This document shows, one piece after another, positions 46,482 through 55,589 of a stretch of 64,000 nucleotides of DNA. Below the pieces are notes generated by a model that was given only the letters and a program-made list of their open reading frames with translations, made no database searches and was not told the origin of the DNA. The DNA is taken from positions 27,082 through 91,081 of the forward strand of contig RFFC02000005.1 in the NCBI GenBank assembly GCA_005518205.2, given 5' to 3'. The stretch is from Hormoscilla sp. GUM202. Its GTDB lineage: Bacteria > Cyanobacteriota > Cyanobacteriia > Cyanobacteriales > Desertifilaceae. Both the position numbers and the translations under genes were made by a program. Within the stretch, counting starts at the first letter, position 1; each line of letters begins with the position of its first letter.

Positions 46482-46799
46482 TTAAATAAACATCGGGGAA
46501 AGCATCGCCCCTAATGCTACCACACCAGCTATAATCATCAACCCAGCAGGCATAAATTTGCGGGTTTTGAACAACCGCATTCCAAATGTAATTATTAAGA
46601 TCCCTGTTACCACTTCGGCTAAAATTAGCCCCACTGATGACATTCCCATTAATTGCATCCCCCCAGCTACCAGCAGCAACAAACCGGTAACAGTACCGGA
46701 AATTAGAGAAATCTTGCTCTTGACTTTCACGTATCCCATGATACCGCCTCCCAGGGCCAGCACTCCATACCCGATCGCTGCTATGATTCCTAATTCCAT
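46482..46799 (-). CDS. TMEM14-family small membrane protein
   Basis: A 105-residue protein from ATG at 46799 (MELGIIAAIGYGVLALGGGI), made of four hydrophobic segments with Gly-rich motifs. KVKSKISLISGTVTGLLLLV and TFGMRLFKTRKFMPAGLMII are typical of the TMEM14/UPF0136 family. The family's transport role in bacteria is unsettled. An in-frame earlier start would add 18 polar residues, but the GGAAAATC context favours 46799. Confidence 0.85.
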   Translation of the reverse strand: MELGIIAAIGYGVLALGGGIMGYVKVKSKISLISGTVTGLLLLVAGGMQLMGMSSVGLILAEVVTGILIITFGMRLFKTRKFMPAGLMIIAGVVALGAMLSPMFI

Positions 46800-46893
46800 G
46801 ATTTTCCCTTCTTTGTTGATGTTTTCTTGTTCATTGTCAATTGTTTCTATTCGCAATTAACTATTGACTATTGACAATTAGCTATTCACAAAA

Positions 46894-49710
46894 TTAATTG
46901 GATTGTAAAGGGGCAGACAAGATTTTGTCAATCCGATCGCGCGTTTTGGCCAAATGGGCTTTGGTATAGGTATCGAGCCTCCTACCCCTTTTTCTCAAGG
47001 TCTTGTCGATGTCGTCTCGCAGCTGACCTAGATGATACCATGCCAGGGTGCGCGCATCTTCGGGAACTCTCGATTTCCGCAGCACCATTGCACTTAATAT
47101 TTCCACATACTCTCGCTGTAAGGATCTGCGGATACTGGAAATATTCTGGGATGGGGCGTCCTTTTGTACTACTTCTGTCCAGATACTTTCTTGCAAGGTA
47201 TCAAATAATTCTGGTAGCATTAATACTTCTGCGGGAGCTGCCTTCAATTCTGAGTCACGCATCCTGCTTAAACGTGGTGGCGCTAAGAGCGATCGCAACA
47301 CTACCCGTTGCAAGGAAAACAGGCGATCGCTAATCGGATAATCCAGTCGGAACACGGCGGGAACTGTTCCCCAGTGCCACCAGCGGGACGGTGCTAACTG
47401 ATTCAACAGTTGGGGTGAAAATTGAAAGGCATCTGATGCAAAAACGTACTCGGCAATCGCACTCAATGCCTCCCTTTGTTTCTGCACCGGAATCACCTCA
47501 AAGGGCAGTCGTCCATTCCCATCTCCGGGATATATGCGGTGGAATGACTGCCCCCCTACATACAGGGTGGCGTTCCTCGCATGTTGGAAATAGTATAACA
47601 ACACCTCATCAAACATTTCCCGGATTTCACTGTAACTCTCTCCCAGATCCCCCCTGACCCCCCTTCCTCTAAGGGGGGAACCGCTGGTTGGGAAACTTTT
47701 GGCCAGACGGGACCACATCGCCTGAGCATTTTCTAACTGCCAGATCGAATAGCGCAGCATATCACTACTCAAGTCAAAGGCATTTGCTGCCGGATCTAAA
47801 CTAGCTAAGGTGTCTTCATCCGTAGCATAAGATAGTTCTGGTTCCGCCGCCCGCTGGGCTATTTGCCTCAGTTCCTGGGACTCCCGCATCGGGGAAATTG
47901 GTTTGTAACCATACTCGATCGCCCATTCATCGTAAGGTCCGACAATGACTGGGAAATAGTCTCCCTGTTCTACTCCTGGGGGTGCCAAATTCACAGCTAC
48001 ATAGTCCATTACCGAGGCTACCATCCCTCGACTCCGGGCGATCGAGGTGTCGTTCAACTCCGAGGGTTTCAGCATTGTACTGCCCCGAAAATTATGTCGC
48101 AACCCCAGAGTATGTCCCACCTCATGGGCCACCAAAAAGCTCAGATATTGCTTGACATACTTGTCCATTTCCTCACTGTCGGACCCCACATTATGTAGCA
48201 GGGACATGGCGATCGCCCCCACGGCAAACTGGCGATTAAATTCCAGACCATAGCAGAGATCGTGCTCTCCCATCAGTCGCGATAAAGCCGAATTTAAGGG
48301 CTTTTCGGTGGTCGGTGCCATCTCAGGCAATTCTACTCCCTGTAGGTAAAGCTGCTGTAGACTGGTACTACAAGGATTTAACTCCGTGTCCCAGGGTCCA
48401 TATTCTGCCCTGCTGCTGCCCGCCAAACTCCGATATCCATTCTTGAGAATGCGCACGATATTCGCATCTATTAAAATATCCGCATCCAAAATTTCACCTG
48501 TCAAGGGGTTAACTCGCGATGGCCCGATGCCGAAAAACGCAGGATCGAAGGATGCCGACCAGCGGATCGTATTGTAGCGCACGTCCTCGGGGTTCCATTG
48601 AGCATCATCTGGCATCTGCCGCACCTCGATCGCATTCATGAAACCTGCCTTGGCAAATGCCCGATTCCACATTAGCACGCCTCGAGCGATCGCCTCCCGG
48701 TATTCATCTGGCACCGTATTTTCTATCCAGAATACGATCTGCTGTTTCGGCGGCGACAGCGGCGAATATGGATCTTGTTTTTCCAGATGCCAGCGGTTGA
48801 TGTAACGCACAAATGGATCTTTGCGGTTATCATTGCCTAAGTCCTTGTATGCTGTCACAAAATAGCCCACTCGTTCGTCCGCCACCCGGGGACGGTAGCC
48901 GTTATTGACTGGCAGTTCTGACAGACTATAATGTACTGATAGGCTAAAGGCCCGACTGTCTGGCAAGCTGGGAATATCTGCACCTGCATCTGACCCACTC
49001 TTAAACCCGTAAACTGACTCTATCTCTACATTTAAGGGAAAGGTTTTTGCCTCGCTGAAATACGATCTATTTCCGTCTATACTATAGCTACTTCCTAACA
49101 TCTCCCTCACCACTGAAGACAAATTCCCTAAGTCTCTTTCTCCTAGCAGCAGACTCCCCATATCTATCAGCAATGTCTGGCGTTCTGGATGAATACTTTC
49201 TATTTTCAGGCTGTACAGCACTGAGTCGCTAAACGATCGCTCGCTCGTTCGCCGCGCCCGATCGTCTTCACTCCCCCTAAAGTTGATATTCGGCACCACC
49301 AACTCCACTTTATTCTGTAACTGGCGAAATTGAAACATTATTTCCCCGATCGGCATGCCCTTTAATATCCCGGCCTCCCCTATACCTGTGGACATCGTTA
49401 TCACCCCTAGGTAGTTTTTCTCCAGCTGTTCTGGTTGAATTTCTAGATATATCTTATTCTTTTTCTCCTGGCGGTAAACTGTGAATAAACCCTCTAACTT
49501 CTCGGCATCTTTGACTACTTCTTCAAATGGTTTTAGCTGCCCTTCTTCATCATTTTCGGACTCTAACTTTTTCTCGACGTCCTCTATATTTCCTACCTGC
49601 TTTACTCCTACTTCGGCATTTACGTGCTGTTTGGCGATCGCATGTACTAGGATCGGCAGCACGCATGCCAAAATCAATACAAATAACCACAAAGTTCGTC
49701 TTTTTCTCAT
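46894..49710 (-). CDS. Zinc-dependent metalloprotease (metzincin type, DUF5117/DUF4953)
   Basis: A 938-residue exported protein. A signal-anchor lies at 7-25 (LWLFVLILACVLPILVHAIA). An N-terminal beta-rich domain (DUF5118/5117-like) spans about 60-300, followed by the catalytic domain. Zinc ligands are in HEVGHTLGLRHNF (HExxHxxGxxH) near residue 551, with a Met-turn in GMVASVMDYVAV. The C-terminus is helical. Substrates are unknown; the family occurs in Gram-negative bacteria and cyanobacteria. A short in-frame insertion from a dispersed repeat lies at 47646-47682. It stands alone on the minus strand. Confidence 0.9.
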   Translation of the reverse strand: MRKRRTLWLFVLILACVLPILVHAIAKQHVNAEVGVKQVGNIEDVEKKLESENDEEGQLKPFEEVVKDAEKLEGLFTVYRQEKKNKIYLEIQPEQLEKNYLGVITMSTGIGEAGILKGMPIGEIMFQFRQLQNKVELVVPNINFRGSEDDRARRTSERSFSDSVLYSLKIESIHPERQTLLIDMGSLLLGERDLGNLSSVVREMLGSSYSIDGNRSYFSEAKTFPLNVEIESVYGFKSGSDAGADIPSLPDSRAFSLSVHYSLSELPVNNGYRPRVADERVGYFVTAYKDLGNDNRKDPFVRYINRWHLEKQDPYSPLSPPKQQIVFWIENTVPDEYREAIARGVLMWNRAFAKAGFMNAIEVRQMPDDAQWNPEDVRYNTIRWSASFDPAFFGIGPSRVNPLTGEILDADILIDANIVRILKNGYRSLAGSSRAEYGPWDTELNPCSTSLQQLYLQGVELPEMAPTTEKPLNSALSRLMGEHDLCYGLEFNRQFAVGAIAMSLLHNVGSDSEEMDKYVKQYLSFLVAHEVGHTLGLRHNFRGSTMLKPSELNDTSIARSRGMVASVMDYVAVNLAPPGVEQGDYFPVIVGPYDEWAIEYGYKPISPMRESQELRQIAQRAAEPELSYATDEDTLASLDPAANAFDLSSDMLRYSIWQLENAQAMWSRLAKSFPTSGSPLRGRGVRGDLGESYSEIREMFDEVLLYYFQHARNATLYVGGQSFHRIYPGDGNGRLPFEVIPVQKQREALSAIAEYVFASDAFQFSPQLLNQLAPSRWWHWGTVPAVFRLDYPISDRLFSLQRVVLRSLLAPPRLSRMRDSELKAAPAEVLMLPELFDTLQESIWTEVVQKDAPSQNISSIRRSLQREYVEILSAMVLRKSRVPEDARTLAWYHLGQLRDDIDKTLRKRGRRLDTYTKAHLAKTRDRIDKILSAPLQSN
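47646..47682. repeat. Dispersed C/G-tract repeat inside a coding region
   Basis: GATCCCCCCTGACCCCCCTT followed by CCTCTAAGGGGGG is a common intergenic repeat of cyanobacteria. Here it is read in frame within the metalloprotease as GSPLRGRGVRGDLGES, between KSFPTS and YSEIREM. The insertion is a multiple of three and introduces no stop. Confidence 0.75.
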
Positions 49711-49742
49711 TCCCGTTGCTAATGCTAATTACTCATCTACTA

Positions 49743-49769
49743 ACCGCTGACCGCTGACCGCTGACCACC
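49743..49769. repeat. 7-bp tandem repeat
   Basis: Three and a half copies of ACCGCTG lie just upstream of the metalloprotease start and before the gene remnant at 49778. Confidence 0.7.
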
Positions 49770-49777
49770 GACAAGTT

Positions 49778-50101
49778 GATTTTAGTGCCATTCTTCTACA
49801 ATATCTCTGGGAATTATTAAATCTCCTGGGAGAGGTAGAAATCAGCAAAGAAATTACATCGGAAGTCAGACAAATAGATGTGTTCTTTATCCCTGCTGCT
49901 GACGCGGCCTCCAAGGCGGAACAGATAGGTTTACTGGGACAACTGGCGGCCAAAGGTGCCGCAGGTTTTGAGGGATTCCGCAATGTTGTCGAAAAAAAAC
50001 AAATTGCAAATGTATGGGGAAAATGTATGACTATCATTAATAAGCACTCACACCAAGCAGAGGTCAGTCAAAAGGTTGAAGGTTGGGTCTGGTGCCCCTG
50101 A
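49778..50101 (+). pseudogene. 5'-truncated conserved cyanobacterial protein
   Basis: The frame DFSAILLQYLWELLNLLGEV then EISKEITSEVRQIDVFFIP matches the start of a cyanobacterial hypothetical family of about 260 residues, whose members continue GLLGQLA...FEPFRN. The beginning lacks an ATG and the frame ends after only about 107 codons. It is a remnant with unknown function. Confidence 0.55.
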
Positions 50102-50455
50102 GTTTTCCGGAATGCCATCCCCGTCCTTATCAAAAGTCTTCAAATAATTCAGAGTTCCGACAATAGCGGGCTAGCATTCTTGCAAAAACTCGATATCCGT
50201 GCTACCTGTCAGCACGAACTCTATAAGACTTGCAAAATCACAGGGTAAATCTTTCCATTGATTGCAATGGTCTTATAAATGGTCTAACTGGTATAATATA
50301 TATGCTCCCAGGGATGTTCGTTCTTTCATATTAACGTCGTTAGGCAGATGTAGTTGGGAATTTTTGGAGTGCGGGCTGGGATAGACTCAACGACTCTACG
50401 GGAGCTGTGGAGGTACAGCACGCCGTTGTTCGCTTAGAAAGAGAAGGAGGCGAGA
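50102..50455. other. Non-coding stretch with an RTX-gene tail remnant
   Basis: No intact gene. The last part (about 50360-50455: GGGCTGGGATAGACTCAACG, then GCGAGACGTTCTTGACC) resembles the end and downstream of the RTX-like gene at 54000-54145, consistent with a duplicated gene that has lost its body. Confidence 0.4.
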
Positions 50456-50753
50456 CGTTCTTGACCAATTATTCACCAAGCCGGACAATTCGTCAAGTTT
50501 TTTTCTTTTTTCCGTAATTCGATACCTGTCAAACCTCACCTCCGGACGGGCCTTGACAGCTATCGGGTACTCAAATCCTAAAATCACTGTCAATATTTGC
50601 AGAATATTAAGAAAAATTACTATCATCCAGAGCAAAAAGCTCCATTAGCACTTCCCTAACGGCGATCGGACAGTTCTATCCATTGTTTGACTCGCAACGA
50701 GGCTAATAGAACTTTTCCAGAGCAACTTCATAGGCGTAACTATGAGCACGGAC
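50456..50753. repeat. Direct repeat, left copy (about 300 bp)
   Basis: Matches 54141-54425 at roughly 85-90 percent by eye, starting CGTTCTTGACCAATTATTCA and ending at CGGAC. Shared parts include ATTCGATACCTGTC, ATTACTATCATCCAGAGCAA and AACTTCATAGGCGTAACTAT. The last 73 bases are a copy of the 3' end of the GUN4-like gene. The two copies enclose the RTX-like gene, implying a segmental duplication. Confidence 0.85.
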
Positions 50754-51320
50754 TCGCGATATCCGCTGTGTCTGATAATTGCATGCAATGTCTGACAATT
50801 GCGATCGGTGCCTAACTCAAACTGCCTCAACACCGGCACAGTCAGCCACAGTCTGCCACACCGGCTCAAACCCATCGCGCTCGCTACCCGACAGCTACTG
50901 AAGACAAGACGGAACCTCAAGCCCAGAGGGTGAATATGCCAATCAATAAGTATACCTAATCAGCGATCTAAGATATGCAAATATAATTTTCTGAAACTTA
51001 CCGTGAAGACGCTATAATAATGGAAGCATAATCTATGCCACGCACGAAAGGAAGGTACAAGACATGTATGAGACTAAAAACTTTGAAGAGGACTCATTGG
51101 AATTTCCCAGTATCCCAACGCTTCCAGCACCAACTCCACTACGGTCAAGGGGGTGTAATTAAAAGTGACACTTAGGCATTATTAACCGGTCCGGGGGTTT
51201 TACCTCTGTATGACCGGCGGTATCAGATCTCCGCCAGTGATGGCCAGTGGATGGAACCACTTCTTAGGTGAATTCTGCCTTGACCCTTGAGATTTTTTTA
51301 CCCTTATGTTATATAATTAT

Positions 51321-51471
51321 TATAGCAGTTCTCAGATTAATGTGATATGCGATTGGTGAGATTGCTTCGGGGGGTTAACTCTATGAAAGCATAAGTTGAG
51401 CGCGGTCATCCCCCTCGCAATGACTTGCTAGGCGATCGAAAATATACCACATCAATTTGAGAAATGCAATA
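51321..51471. mobile_element. MITE inside the IS, upstream side
   Basis: A 151-base insert absent from the paralogous IS at 16459. Its imperfect inverted ends start TATAGCAGTTCTCAGATTAA and, from the right, TATTGCATTTCTCAAATTGA. They match the ends of the MITE at 23264. The interior contains GGTGAGATTGCTTCGG and CCCTCGCAATGACTTG. It lies between the IS end and the transposase start, where a promoter would be. Confidence 0.75.
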
Positions 51472-51497
51472 TAAGTTTACTATGGAGCTAAAGTCCT

Positions 51498-52874
51498 ATG
51501 TCTGAATTCATGAATCATAATCAAACGGTTGAACTAACCAGTAGCGCTTATGAATTAGCTCTAAGATTGCAGGCTCATCCCAATATATCAGCTCGTGTTT
51601 TATCTATTTTAGATCTTGTTGAAAATCCGGATGATAATTGTGAAACAGCGAGCTTTGCGGAATTAGAAGTTGTCTCGGAACTCCAAAAACTGGGAAATGA
51701 TGCTCTTCAAGATTGGGCCAATTCCCAAGAGAAAAAAAAAGCCTTAGCTTGTGAGAAATCTCCTGAGATGCGCCGTCAGAGAAAAAAGCAACTATATTGG
51801 TATAGCCTGTTCGGAACTATCCAAGTTATAGAACAAACATTTATTTGCGTAAAAACGGAAAAAGTATTTAGACCGTTTTCATCATCGGCCCAAATACATT
51901 GTCGAGGTTATTCTTTACCATTACAACGAGCAATTACAGATTTTGGAGCCGATGTATCTTTTGGAAAAATCCCTGAAAAGCTCAAAGAACATTACGGTAT
52001 AACTGTACCGATTAGTTCGGCACAAGCGATTACTCAAAAACATGCACATGCGGTTAAACTATCTCAAAATTTAGCATCCGAAATCCCCCATCGAGATGGA
52101 GTAGATCAGATAATTACAGAAATGGATGGCACGATGATTCCAATTGTGAACACGACGCCAGCAACCGATGATGTTCAAATTGTCGATCGCCGAAAAAACC
52201 GAAAGCTTAGTTGGAAAGAAGCTCGCCTATCACTTGTGGAAATTCCTGGCCAAAAACAGTCACTTATTGGAGGTACAGTAGGTACTGTTAATGATGCAGG
52301 AAACCAATTACTGCATAGTGCAATTCGGGCTGGTATAGGTAGCAATACTAAAGTTCATGCCATTGGAGATGGAGCCAGTTGGATTGTTAATCAGGTAAGG
52401 CGCTTGTTTGGAGAACGTGCTAGCTATCTAATAGATTTTTATCATCTGTGTGAATATTTAGCCGCCGCTGCTCCTGGAAATGAACAGCAACAAAAAAAAT
52501 GGTTGAAACAACAAAAGCAAGATCTCAAAAAAAATCAGCTCCTCAAAGTATTAAAGAATTTATCAACTCGTATGGAACCAGAACATCTAGCTGATAAATT
52601 TGCTCCCGTCCGAGTTTGTACACGATACATCAAAAACCGGCTTGAATACTTAGACTACAAAAGTGCTATTGATGCTGATTTACCAATTGGCTCTGGAGAA
52701 ATTGAGAGCGCACATCGTTATGTAATTCAAAACCGTTTGAAATTAACAGGTTCTTGGTGGACAGTTGAAAAAGCTGATGATATGTTAGCTTTAAGGATAT
52801 TAAGAGTTAATAATGATTGGCAATCCTATTGGTTCAATTATTATCAAGAGACTCCCCTCATCGGCGCCGTCTAA
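51498..52874 (+). CDS. ISKra4-family transposase, intact
   Basis: A 458-residue transposase with a complete DDE set: EMDGTMIPIV (first Asp), DFYHLCEYLAA (second Asp) and IGSGEIESAHRYV (Glu). The middle has SLPLQRAITDFGADVSFGKI, a typical family block. It differs from the copy at 16664-18013 by lacking its stop and active-site substitutions. ATG at 51498 follows TGGAGCTAAAG. The activity of this copy is plausible. Confidence 0.93.
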   Translation: MSEFMNHNQTVELTSSAYELALRLQAHPNISARVLSILDLVENPDDNCETASFAELEVVSELQKLGNDALQDWANSQEKKKALACEKSPEMRRQRKKQLYWYSLFGTIQVIEQTFICVKTEKVFRPFSSSAQIHCRGYSLPLQRAITDFGADVSFGKIPEKLKEHYGITVPISSAQAITQKHAHAVKLSQNLASEIPHRDGVDQIITEMDGTMIPIVNTTPATDDVQIVDRRKNRKLSWKEARLSLVEIPGQKQSLIGGTVGTVNDAGNQLLHSAIRAGIGSNTKVHAIGDGASWIVNQVRRLFGERASYLIDFYHLCEYLAAAAPGNEQQQKKWLKQQKQDLKKNQLLKVLKNLSTRMEPEHLADKFAPVRVCTRYIKNRLEYLDYKSAIDADLPIGSGEIESAHRYVIQNRLKLTGSWWTVEKADDMLALRILRVNNDWQSYWFNYYQETPLIGAV

Positions 52875-52945
52875 CAGTTATTGAGACTCTCACCAGTCAC
52901 CAGACGACCATCATTTTTCTGCCATGAGAGCGCTCTGAACATATA

Positions 52946-53053
52946 TATAGCATTTATCAAATAAGTGTGATATTTGGGTAAATCGCTGAAAACCTTATCC
53001 TGTCTGAATTTCATCGCACCATGTTATATCACATCAATTTGAGAAACGCAATA
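52946..53053. mobile_element. MITE inside the IS, downstream side
   Basis: A 108-base insert after the transposase stop and before the right IS end. The ends start TATAGCATTTATCAAATAAG and, from the right, TATTGCGTTTCTCAAATTGA. The family is the same as the MITEs at 23264 and 51321, with a different interior (AACCTTATCCTGTCTGAATT). It is absent from the IS copy at 16459. Confidence 0.72.
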
Positions 53054-54140
53054 ATATAAATCTCGGGGGTCAATATTGCCAGATATTCACTGGCGATATT
53101 AACGCTTGATCCTACCAATTAGTTTTGATGACATCGCCGGTTCATGATTGAGTGTCACTTTTAATTACACCCCGGTCAAGGTGGACGACCGACAAGAACG
53201 ACATCGTTCGACATGTGTACACGAGTACCACAACAGATGATGATACCGGATGGAACGACTCTATTCGGAACTGGAGTGTTTCAGAGGTGTCTGGCCTACT
53301 AGAGGGAGACGATCCCATCATCGCGGACCAGGCCCTTGAGGGTTCGATAGACGGCTGGGCCGGGAACTACTCCGTCTATGAGGTAGATGATACCCTACTG
53401 GGCGGAAATGGACACGACCGGATGTTCGGCGGGGCCGGGAACGACTCTATCCGTGGCGGAGAGGGAGAAGACTTCGTGGACGGCGGAAATGGACACGACT
53501 TCGTGGACGGCGGGGCCGGGAAGGACTCTATCGTCGGCGGAGAGGGAGAAGATACCATACTGGGCGGTGATGGAAACGACTCTATTTACGGAGAGGGAGA
53601 CGACCTCATCTATGGCGGTTTGGGGGACGACTACATAGTACCGGGCGTCGGTTCTTCTACTGTGTCAGGTGGAGTCGGTAACGATGTCTATGAATTGACG
53701 GCGCGACGAAGTGGGGAGTCTCTCATCACCATCACAGACTTCCAGGTTGGGAAGGACCATATAAAGATAGCAGATGAACAGCTTATTCTTGATGAAGCAG
53801 CTGACTCGATCTTTTCTTTTCGACCGGTGGCGAATGGGTGGGTCAATCATTCAAGGAGTAAGTTGAAGATCGAGAATGAAAAACTCTCGGTTTTTGTAAC
53901 GCCGGCAGTAGTGAGGTACCCTCATGGGGGAGGTTCAGTGAGGATGGATAAGGGAGGTCGATGGATGTTTTTTGATGAGATAGCTAACGTGCCGGGCGTC
54001 GAAGATGGTTGGATAGGGACTCCTGGAAGCGAAGGAGAAAGGTGAGGCGCGAGAGGAGAAGACGTTCTTTTTTGACCTGACCAGCCTCCCTCCCAGCGCC
54101 GAGGGAGGTGCGGCTCGGGGGTAGGAGGCGGGAAGCGTTT

Positions 54141-54425
54141 CGTTCTTGACCAATTATTCACCAAGTCGGACAATTGGTCGAGTTTTTTCTTTTTCCCATA
54201 ATTCGATACCTGTCAGCCCCCCATTTCCCAGGGCTCCGACAGGTATCGGGTCCTCCACACATCAGTTGAAGCAGAATATTGAGAAAAATTACTATCATCC
54301 AGAGCAAAAAGCTCCATTAGCACTTCCCTAACGGAGATCGGACAGTTATATCCCTTGTTTGACTCGCAACGAGGCTAATAGAACTTTTCCAGAGCAACTT
54401 CATAGGCGTAACTATTAGCACGGAC
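54141..54425. repeat. Direct repeat, right copy, containing a hairpin
   Basis: Counterpart of 50456-50753. The inverted repeat CGATACCTGTC/GACAGGTATCG (54204-54248) is intact here but decayed in the left copy, and may act as terminator of the RTX gene and GUN4-like gene. The last bases overlap the 3' end of the GUN4-like gene. Confidence 0.75.
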
Positions 54426-55004
54426 AAAATCGAGGGCCGCCGTCACAATATCGTCAAGATCGAGAGTTTGCGCCCTCTGGACCCAAGGCAAAAGCATCTG
54501 CCCTCTTGATTCTTGCTGAGGCTTAACTTTGAGAATTTTTGGTAATAAATTGCAGCCCCAATGGGAACGGCGATCGGACTTGGCCCGGGGTTTATACCGG
54601 CTACAAAAGCTTTTATATTTTTCAGCACAACCATCTAAATTATCAGCAAGTTCTAAGAACGCTGGATGCCATTGGGTCAATCCATCATCGGTCAATCGTA
54701 CATAGGATCCATAGTTGGAAAAGTCATAGAAAAAACCTTGTTGCATCCCAGCAGTTTTAGGATTGGCGTATGGATAACTACACTGGATATGTAAAGGTCT
54801 ATTTCCCAAGGTGAAGCCCAGTATAAGACAACTTGGCCAGGATATCAACAAATGTCGATCGTAGTCTAACCAACAGTCGTCTTTGTGCCAACCTACCTTT
54901 TCGCCAAAGTTTGTATAATTGGCGTTACAACCCAACCAAATCTGCTGCGGCGTGCTAAAGCAGAAATGTCCATTGCTGTGCTTTAGCCAGAGTCGATCGA
55001 GCAT
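54375..55004 (-). CDS. GUN4-like domain protein
   Basis: A 209-residue protein. The N-terminal part, HFCFSTPQQIWLGCNANYTN then FGEKVGWHKDD, is the core of a GUN4 domain, a porphyrin-binding fold that assists Mg chelatase but is also found in cyanobacterial signalling proteins. The C-terminal 100 residues are not recognised. The frame is open upstream (KLQLLQ before MLDRLW), so the true N-terminus may be longer or lost. The tail LDFVRANSYAYEVALEKFY is duplicated near 50700. Confidence 0.7.
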   Translation of the reverse strand: MLDRLWLKHSNGHFCFSTPQQIWLGCNANYTNFGEKVGWHKDDCWLDYDRHLLISWPSCLILGFTLGNRPLHIQCSYPYANPKTAGMQQGFFYDFSNYGSYVRLTDDGLTQWHPAFLELADNLDGCAEKYKSFCSRYKPRAKSDRRSHWGCNLLPKILKVKPQQESRGQMLLPWVQRAQTLDLDDIVTAALDFVRANSYAYEVALEKFY

Positions 55005-55247
55005 CTGTAAGAGCTGTAGTTTATAGTTTCTAACTTCAATTCTTGCATAATTATCAACATCTCCACCTGTTTGTGATTTTTATCGTGTATTAAACATACC
55101 ATTAATCTTAAATCAAGGGGGCAGGGACAAACACCCCCTGCTTTGAGCCGACTGGCGATCGTCGTCCGGAGGGCAGCCTCGCTTGTGGTAAGATTGAGAT
55201 TGCTTCCATTCCCCTGTCTACCTGTACTTACTATAGTTCATCTAGCA

Positions 55248-55589
55248 ATGTCTTTGAGAATCATTGAAAATTTTGATAGCAGCTTTACCTTGGACCCGGA
55301 GGCTAAAGCCACTCTCTTTAGCTTACTCCAAAGTGAAGCTTTCTTAAATCAAGTGAGTCAACAACTCAATGGAGTTCCCGTAGAGTTCACGGAGTTCCTG
55401 TTTCAACCAGTACCATACAGCGCCGGAACACCCAAAGGCATGCCCCCTGAGTTTGAAAAGTATCATGACTCCCAAGAACATGCGATCGTCAACGTGCCGC
55501 CCAACTTCACGTTCAAAGCCAAAATATTCAAACCCAGTCGCCTCTGTGCAATTTACCGCAAAATTAAGAAACTAGGCCATGACAAATAA
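55248..55589 (+). CDS. Hypothetical protein paired with a GIY-YIG gene
   Basis: A 113-residue protein from ATG at 55248 (MSLRIIENFDSSFTLDPEAK). The frame is open further upstream but that part is Arg/Leu-rich non-coding-like sequence. It ends with SRLCAIYRKIKKLGHDK, overlapping the next gene by 11 bases, which indicates translational coupling. No domain is recognised. The function is probably tied to the GIY-YIG protein. Confidence 0.68.
   Translation: MSLRIIENFDSSFTLDPEAKATLFSLLQSEAFLNQVSQQLNGVPVEFTEFLFQPVPYSAGTPKGMPPEFEKYHDSQEHAIVNVPPNFTFKAKIFKPSRLCAIYRKIKKLGHDK

Larger units (their letters stand above)
51151..53172 (+). mobile_element. ISKra4-family insertion sequence, apparently intact transposase, with two MITEs inside
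   Basis: The inverted ends GGGTGTAATTAAAAGTGACA match the copy at 16459-18221. The target duplication CGGTCAAGG is exact on both sides (51142-51150 and 53173-53181). It is 2022 bp against 1763 bp for the other copy; the extra 259 bases are two MITEs at 51321-51471 and 52946-53053. The transposase frame itself is untouched. Confidence 0.93.
51064..54045 (+). pseudogene. RTX-like calcium-binding repeat protein, split by an IS
   Basis: The gene starts at 51064 (MYETKNFEEDSLEFPSIPTL) and is split after 29 codons by an ISKra4 element at 51151-53172. It resumes in frame at 53182 to 54045, giving 316 residues if the IS and one 9-bp duplication are removed. About nine repeats of the GGxGxDxLxGGxGND type (GGNGHDRMFGGAGNDSI) bind calcium in a parallel beta-roll. 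The C-terminus (TITDFQVGKDHIKIADEQLI) is the normal cap before secretion by type I systems. No such exporter is adjacent. Confidence 0.85.

Noticed and set aside
46052..46514. Several overlapping frames on both strands across the GC-rich interior of the MITE
   Set aside because: They arise from palindromic GC-rich repeat sequence; none has a start context or family resemblance, and the segment is bounded by a target duplication.
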